A stretch of DNA of 64,000 nt from contig JAKUCV010007354.1 of NCBI GenBank assembly GCA_028386065.3, positions 1 through 64,000 of the forward strand, written 5' to 3'. The position numbers and the translations under genes are program-made. This DNA comes from Turnera subulata (Eukaryota > Streptophyta > Magnoliopsida > Malpighiales > Passifloraceae). Positions within the stretch are counted from its first letter, which is position 1. Each line of letters opens with the position of its first letter. Under the pieces are notes generated by a model. That model was given only the letters and a program-made list of their open reading frames with translations. It did not search any database and was not told where the DNA came from. Below are positions 60,433 through 64,000 of the stretch, piece by piece.

Positions 60433-60969
60433 TGTAAAAATACTGGATTTACCTTTATATGGATGATGCCTTTGGGAAGGTCCTTGTGCTTGTAGGACTT
60501 ACAGGGATTAGTAGAGACTAGGACCTAGAGAGTAGGACCTGGGAAGGTTGCCTATAGGACCTGCAAAGACCAACAAAGAGTAGGACCTGGGGAGGTCCAG
60601 GGTTTGTGACCCTGGTTGACACTCCGATGCCTAAGTCAGAGAGAGGATTTTGTAGAGAGAGGAGGCAACAGAGAGAGTAAGAATTTAGATGAATGAGCAA
60701 GGTACCTTGAGATGTTGTACAAAAGGTCTATTTATGGGAAAATTCAGCCCCTTGGTGGTCCAAACTGGACTTGGACATAATTCCTTACCTTGGACCTAAG
60801 ACTTGGTGGTTCAAACTAAACTTGGTCATACGAACCTTAGCCTTGGAGGTCTTGGGCGGGCTTGGACTTAAGGTTTCTCCCTGGACCTTAGCCTTGGTAG
60901 TCCAGGATGGGCTTGGACCTAAGACTTGATCTTGTTGTTGGGCTAAGAGTGAAATTCCATATGTTATCA
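60433..60969 (-). repeat. 5' LTR of the retrotransposon (right copy)
   Basis: 537 bp, TG...CA, direct repeat of 51902-52439. On the minus strand the TATAAATA of the other LTR reads CATAAATA here (about 60729-60736), so the promoter of this copy may be weakened. Confidence 0.9.
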
Positions 60970-60974
60970 GGTTT

Positions 60975-61660
60975 CTTTCACAGCATTCCTTCGCGAATGT
61001 GGTTTGGCGTGGCTAGTTGGTTCTTCTGGAGGTGGAGGAATGATATGATTTTTTTAGGTCGGAGAGCTCCCTTTGATCCAAGTCTAGTAATTACTCATTT
61101 TTGCACCAATATATTGAGGGCTTATGATCGCAGTGATTTGGCAGCATGTGGTATTGCTCATCTGGCGAGCAGAGGTGGTGCCTCTTGGCAACGCCCCCTC
61201 TGGGATGAGTTACGATGAATTGTGACGGGCGTAGTTTCGGAGGTGGGCAGCCAGGCCACTGCGGGTGGATTGATCCGAGGCTCAAATGGTGAATGGTTGG
61301 CGAGTTTCAATTTTCATATTGTGCCGAACAGTGGGGTGTTTATACTGGTTTGAATTTAGCATTCTCGAAAGGATTTCAAAAGGTCATTCTTCAAAGTGAT
61401 TGTTTGAAGGTGATCAATATACTCTTAGCCATATAACACCAGCTTTCTTCAGATTCTCCAATGGTGAGGGCTATTCATCATCTATGCCAGCAAAAAAGGG
61501 AAGTACGGTTTGTTCATGTCTTCAGGGAAGCTAACTCTTGCGATTGGCTTGCAAAGTCTGCGAATTCCTTGCCGTATGGTGTGAGTTATCATGCCCAAGC
61601 TCCCTCCGGTTGCCAGTAATTGGGCTTTTTTTTTATAAATCTTAATTGTAATCTGAAAAA
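60975..61660 (+). mobile_element. LINE ORF2 3' fragment (RNase H region), decayed
   Basis: Immediately after the LTR element's target duplication. Frames on + encode FFWRWRNDMIFLGRRAPF..., then in another frame TAGGLIRGSNGEWLASF, YTGLNLAFSKGFQKVILQSDCLKVINIL and REANSCDWLAKSANSLPYGV. These are the linker and RNase H-like domain of plant L1-type ORF2. Frameshifts and stops (e.g. at about 61216 and 61430) show that it is dead. The 5' part is not seen on the other side of the LTR element. Confidence 0.8.
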
Positions 61661-61691
61661 GCAAAAACATTAAGCAACTTGATATGCTTAG

Positions 61692-61733
61692 AAGTTGGAT
61701 TATTTTTTTTTTTTAAGGAAAGTTGGATTATTT
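61692..61733 (-). repeat. Oligo(A) micro-insertion with 14-bp direct repeat
   Basis: AAGTTGGATTATTT at 61692-61705 is repeated exactly at 61720-61733. The insert is nine T plus AAGGA (61706-61719); on the minus strand TCCTT plus A9. Confidence 0.7.
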
Positions 61734-61838
61734 CTTGAGAAATCTTTTCGGGGAAGGATAATTTCTCAGTAGACTATAGTTTTTGTTGTATATCTAATTG
61801 TGATTTAGAAAAAAAAAAGTAGTAGTTTTAAGTCCACC

Positions 61839-61891
61839 AGAATAATTAAGAGATCTTTCTAGAAAAAAGAAAGAATAATTAAAAGAGATCT
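61839..61891 (+). repeat. A-rich micro-insertion with 18-20 bp direct repeat
   Basis: AGAATAATTAAGAGATCT (61839-61856) and AGAATAATTAAAAGAGATCT (61872-61891) flank TTCTAGAAAAAAGAA (61857-61871). The 5' TTCTA resembles the TTCTACC of the insert at 50560. Confidence 0.65.
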
Positions 61892-64000
61892 ATGGTGTCG
61901 TTGGCAGAGGTAAGAATCCTTCAAAAAAGTAGAAGAACGAATAAAATAAAGAATTCATTTATTTACAGGATATTATTGCAAGTACCTGTGGAGTGCAAAT
62001 ATCGCCTCTCCCGCCCACCGTAGGTCTCATTGCAATTTGCAAGTACAAACTCATACAATTTCTACTCATCTATCATGAAAGGGTACGATTTTTTAATTAG
62101 GGATCTGTATTCCCAGTTTTCAATCCTAAAATGTTCGAGTCTTTAACATTAGTTAATTTATAATTAAATTTTTGAGTGTCTAATTATAATTAACTTCAAA
62201 TAAAAGAAACAAAAACTTACGAATAGTTATAATCTGATTGGACTAAAATTGTGAAATAGTTAATGAATCCATGCATAACATAAAATTAATGCTTTTAGTA
62301 AGAAATTATGAACGTTATTCATATATTGGCTATTAAAGATTAGAAAGTAATGACTCTTCTCTTAATCAATGAGCAATCATTGAGCCAGGCCAGATATCAA
62401 CTCGGAAACAAAAAAAAAACAAACACTTGTATTCCAATAAGACATAAATGGCTATGGTTACGTGGCGTCTTTCGGTAACATTGTTTATCAGATAGATTAC
62501 TGACAAATATCTAGTATGATTCTACTATCTAGATGGATTAAAAATGAGCGGCTCAAGGTTGGAGGATATTAAGTAAGTTTCCCAACTAACCAAAAAAGTT
62601 GAGTATTATAGTCACAAATCGATCAAGGAATATCGATACATTTTTGCCTTCATAATATTTGCATTTTCTTTTTTCCTTCCGAAGTTAATTATGATAATCC
62701 TGGTTGACTTAACTAGCTAGTAACGTTTGTTCATTTCATCTAATTTGGTAGATTTGAATATCAGCTGTCTTGAAAACACTTTAAACACTATATATATGAT
62801 CATATAGGATGACTTCCTCTCCTGTAAATTTTTTCCCTCTGGAAAAGGTAACAAAGAAACAAAAAAAAAAAAAAGCAAAACAAAGGTAGAAACCTATCTG
62901 GAGCCTGGAAGGAGGGACGGAGTGGATAGGAAACTAAGACACGGCTTTGTGTCTGATCATCCACTTGCATAGTTTCCTTTTTTAACTCCATCAACTTGCA
63001 TACTTAGAGCAAAATACTTTTCCAAGAAAAATGACAAACGGTCCTACAAGAGTTACTGTTAATGGACAAATTCTAAGTAGTACTACTACTAGTATCTTGA
63101 GCGAGTTAGTCGTTTAAATTATGTTTATTTGTGCCATTTAAGACAAATTACAAGTGGACCTCCCTGGCATTTGCTTGATTGGTGCACCCAAAATTATACT
63201 ACTAGAAACAAGTTCTACTCCACCCAAGAAAATTCCTCTCTCTTCTTCTCTATTCCTAATTCAAGTTTTTCATGACACATGTTACATGATTATGCAATAA
63301 TTATAACTCAAACCAAGCACTAGTAATAGTAGTAGTACATCAATCTAGGCCATAGTGCTTCTTAACTTGTCTAAGAACGTGTTGGAACTTGAGGAGGAGG
63401 AGATGGTAATGATATGGGGATTTTTCTGTGTTGTGTGGCTCGAAATTTGCATCTCGGTGGTGATGCCTTTCATTGACTTGGCGTCTCTGGTTGATGGTTA
63501 AGTCACCGCGTAATTCCAATTAGAAAAAAGATAAATACAGAAAATTTCACTGTTTGAGAAGCCAAAAAAAAAACACACATCAAGATACTAGTTGGAATGA
63601 GTGACCTTTCTACGGATTTTGTCGAATCCAGTGTACTTCTATGCTTGTTCGTTTATCAATGGTTCCATACGGCCTGTAAATGGACAAAGTCCAAGAAAGG
63701 TGTATAGCGAATAGAGCTTTTATTTTGTCCTTGCTAATCCATTTACATGTCTTTTTCTTGAGCCATTGGATCCAAAGAACCCATCCTCAAACATTGTCGT
63801 AATATATAGTATAAGTATGATATTGGTGTAAATATGAGTGCATGTCACAAATCACAAGATGTTTTTTTCCTGGCAATTTAAATAGTCACGCCATTTTTTA
63901 GCACCTTTGTTACGGAAGGTAGATTAATTTAACAAAATTAATTTCTAAACCACACTTGATTGGCGCCTTTTTCCCACTACCTTAAGTTAAACTACTAAAT

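Larger units (their letters stand above)
51897..60974 (-). mobile_element. Complete non-coding LTR retrotransposon (LARD-like) with TSDs
   Basis: The element is 51902-60969 (about 9.07 kb). LTRs of 538 and 537 bp start TG and end CA. GGTTT directly flanks both ends (51897-51901 and 60970-60974), a 5-bp target duplication. On the minus strand, a primer-binding-like TTGGCGCCGTCTGTGGGGAC follows the right LTR (first part complementary to the 3' end of tRNA-Asp), and a purine-rich GTTGGGGGCTAG precedes the left LTR. The right LTR is therefore the 5' LTR and transcription runs on the minus strand. I recognise no gag, protease, reverse transcriptase or integrase, so it depends on another element. 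The LTRs differ at about 20 sites (about 96% identity by eye). The interior holds hairpin minisatellites and a nested LTR-like segment. Confidence 0.9.
61661..64000. other. AT-rich region at the right end of the window
   Basis: No gene recognised. Two micro-insertions are listed separately (61692-61733 and 61839-61891). Frames such as 62800-62994 (-) are short and unlike known proteins. Confidence 0.45.

Noticed and set aside
61566..61585. CTTGCCGTATGG in the LINE resembling the left flank of the LTR element (CTTACCGTATGG at about 51887)
   Set aside because: A match of about a dozen bases with one mismatch, not at homologous positions of the LINE; probably coincidence.

Overview
The window is nuclear DNA of a flowering plant, almost certainly a eudicot. 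Genes are split by AT-rich GT-AG introns, several have 5'-leader introns, and the proteins closely resemble Arabidopsis families (CHMP1, SETH2/PIG-A, HPGT galactosyltransferases, VHA-E, UBC8/28-type E2). I cannot name the species. I saw no tRNA, rRNA, CRISPR or prokaryotic operon structure.

Eight intact protein-coding genes lie between 2.1 and 45.7 kb. On + : CHMP1 (ESCRT-III, 2103-3371); the PIG-A subunit of GPI-GlcNAc transferase (6276-10020); a GT31 hydroxyproline O-galactosyltransferase (22997-26369); a glucose-6-phosphate 1-epimerase-like protein (31073-36140); an LRR receptor-like pseudokinase (39032-41436); an E2 ubiquitin-conjugating enzyme (43265-45716). On - : an organellar IF-2 (10692-14496) and V-ATPase subunit E (16898-19293). 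All exon junctions were worked out by hand and are phase-consistent; the predicted protein lengths (203, 444, 728, 234, 347, 304, 626 and 148 aa) fit the families. The genes are unrelated housekeeping, secretory and signalling functions and form no operon-like system.

Transposable elements fill much of the rest. A 468-bp hAT-type MITE (8-bp TSD) is at 15295-15762, a tRNA-derived SINE-like element near 20.0-20.15 kb, and a decayed LINE tail at 20834-21818 (-). Intron 5 of the epimerase gene holds a 1,993-bp Mutator-like element with long inverted repeats and a 9-bp TSD; it carries a captured, broken AP2/ERF (DREB-type) gene, so it is a Pack-MULE.

From 46 to 64 kb I find no intact gene. This part is dominated by a complete but apparently non-coding LTR retrotransposon (51902-60969, 5-bp TSD, about 96% LTR identity by eye) in - orientation, next to a LINE fragment. 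Inside it are minisatellites of short hairpin-forming units whose two arms change together around a constant core, plus a nested 2.67-kb LTR-like segment bounded by a 0.4-kb duplication of the host element. A second recurrent signal is a set of tiny (14-19 bp) oligo(A)-tailed insertions flanked by 10-20 bp direct repeats, seen at six places. The hairpin arrays, the Pack-MULE and these micro-insertions are the observations most worth following up.
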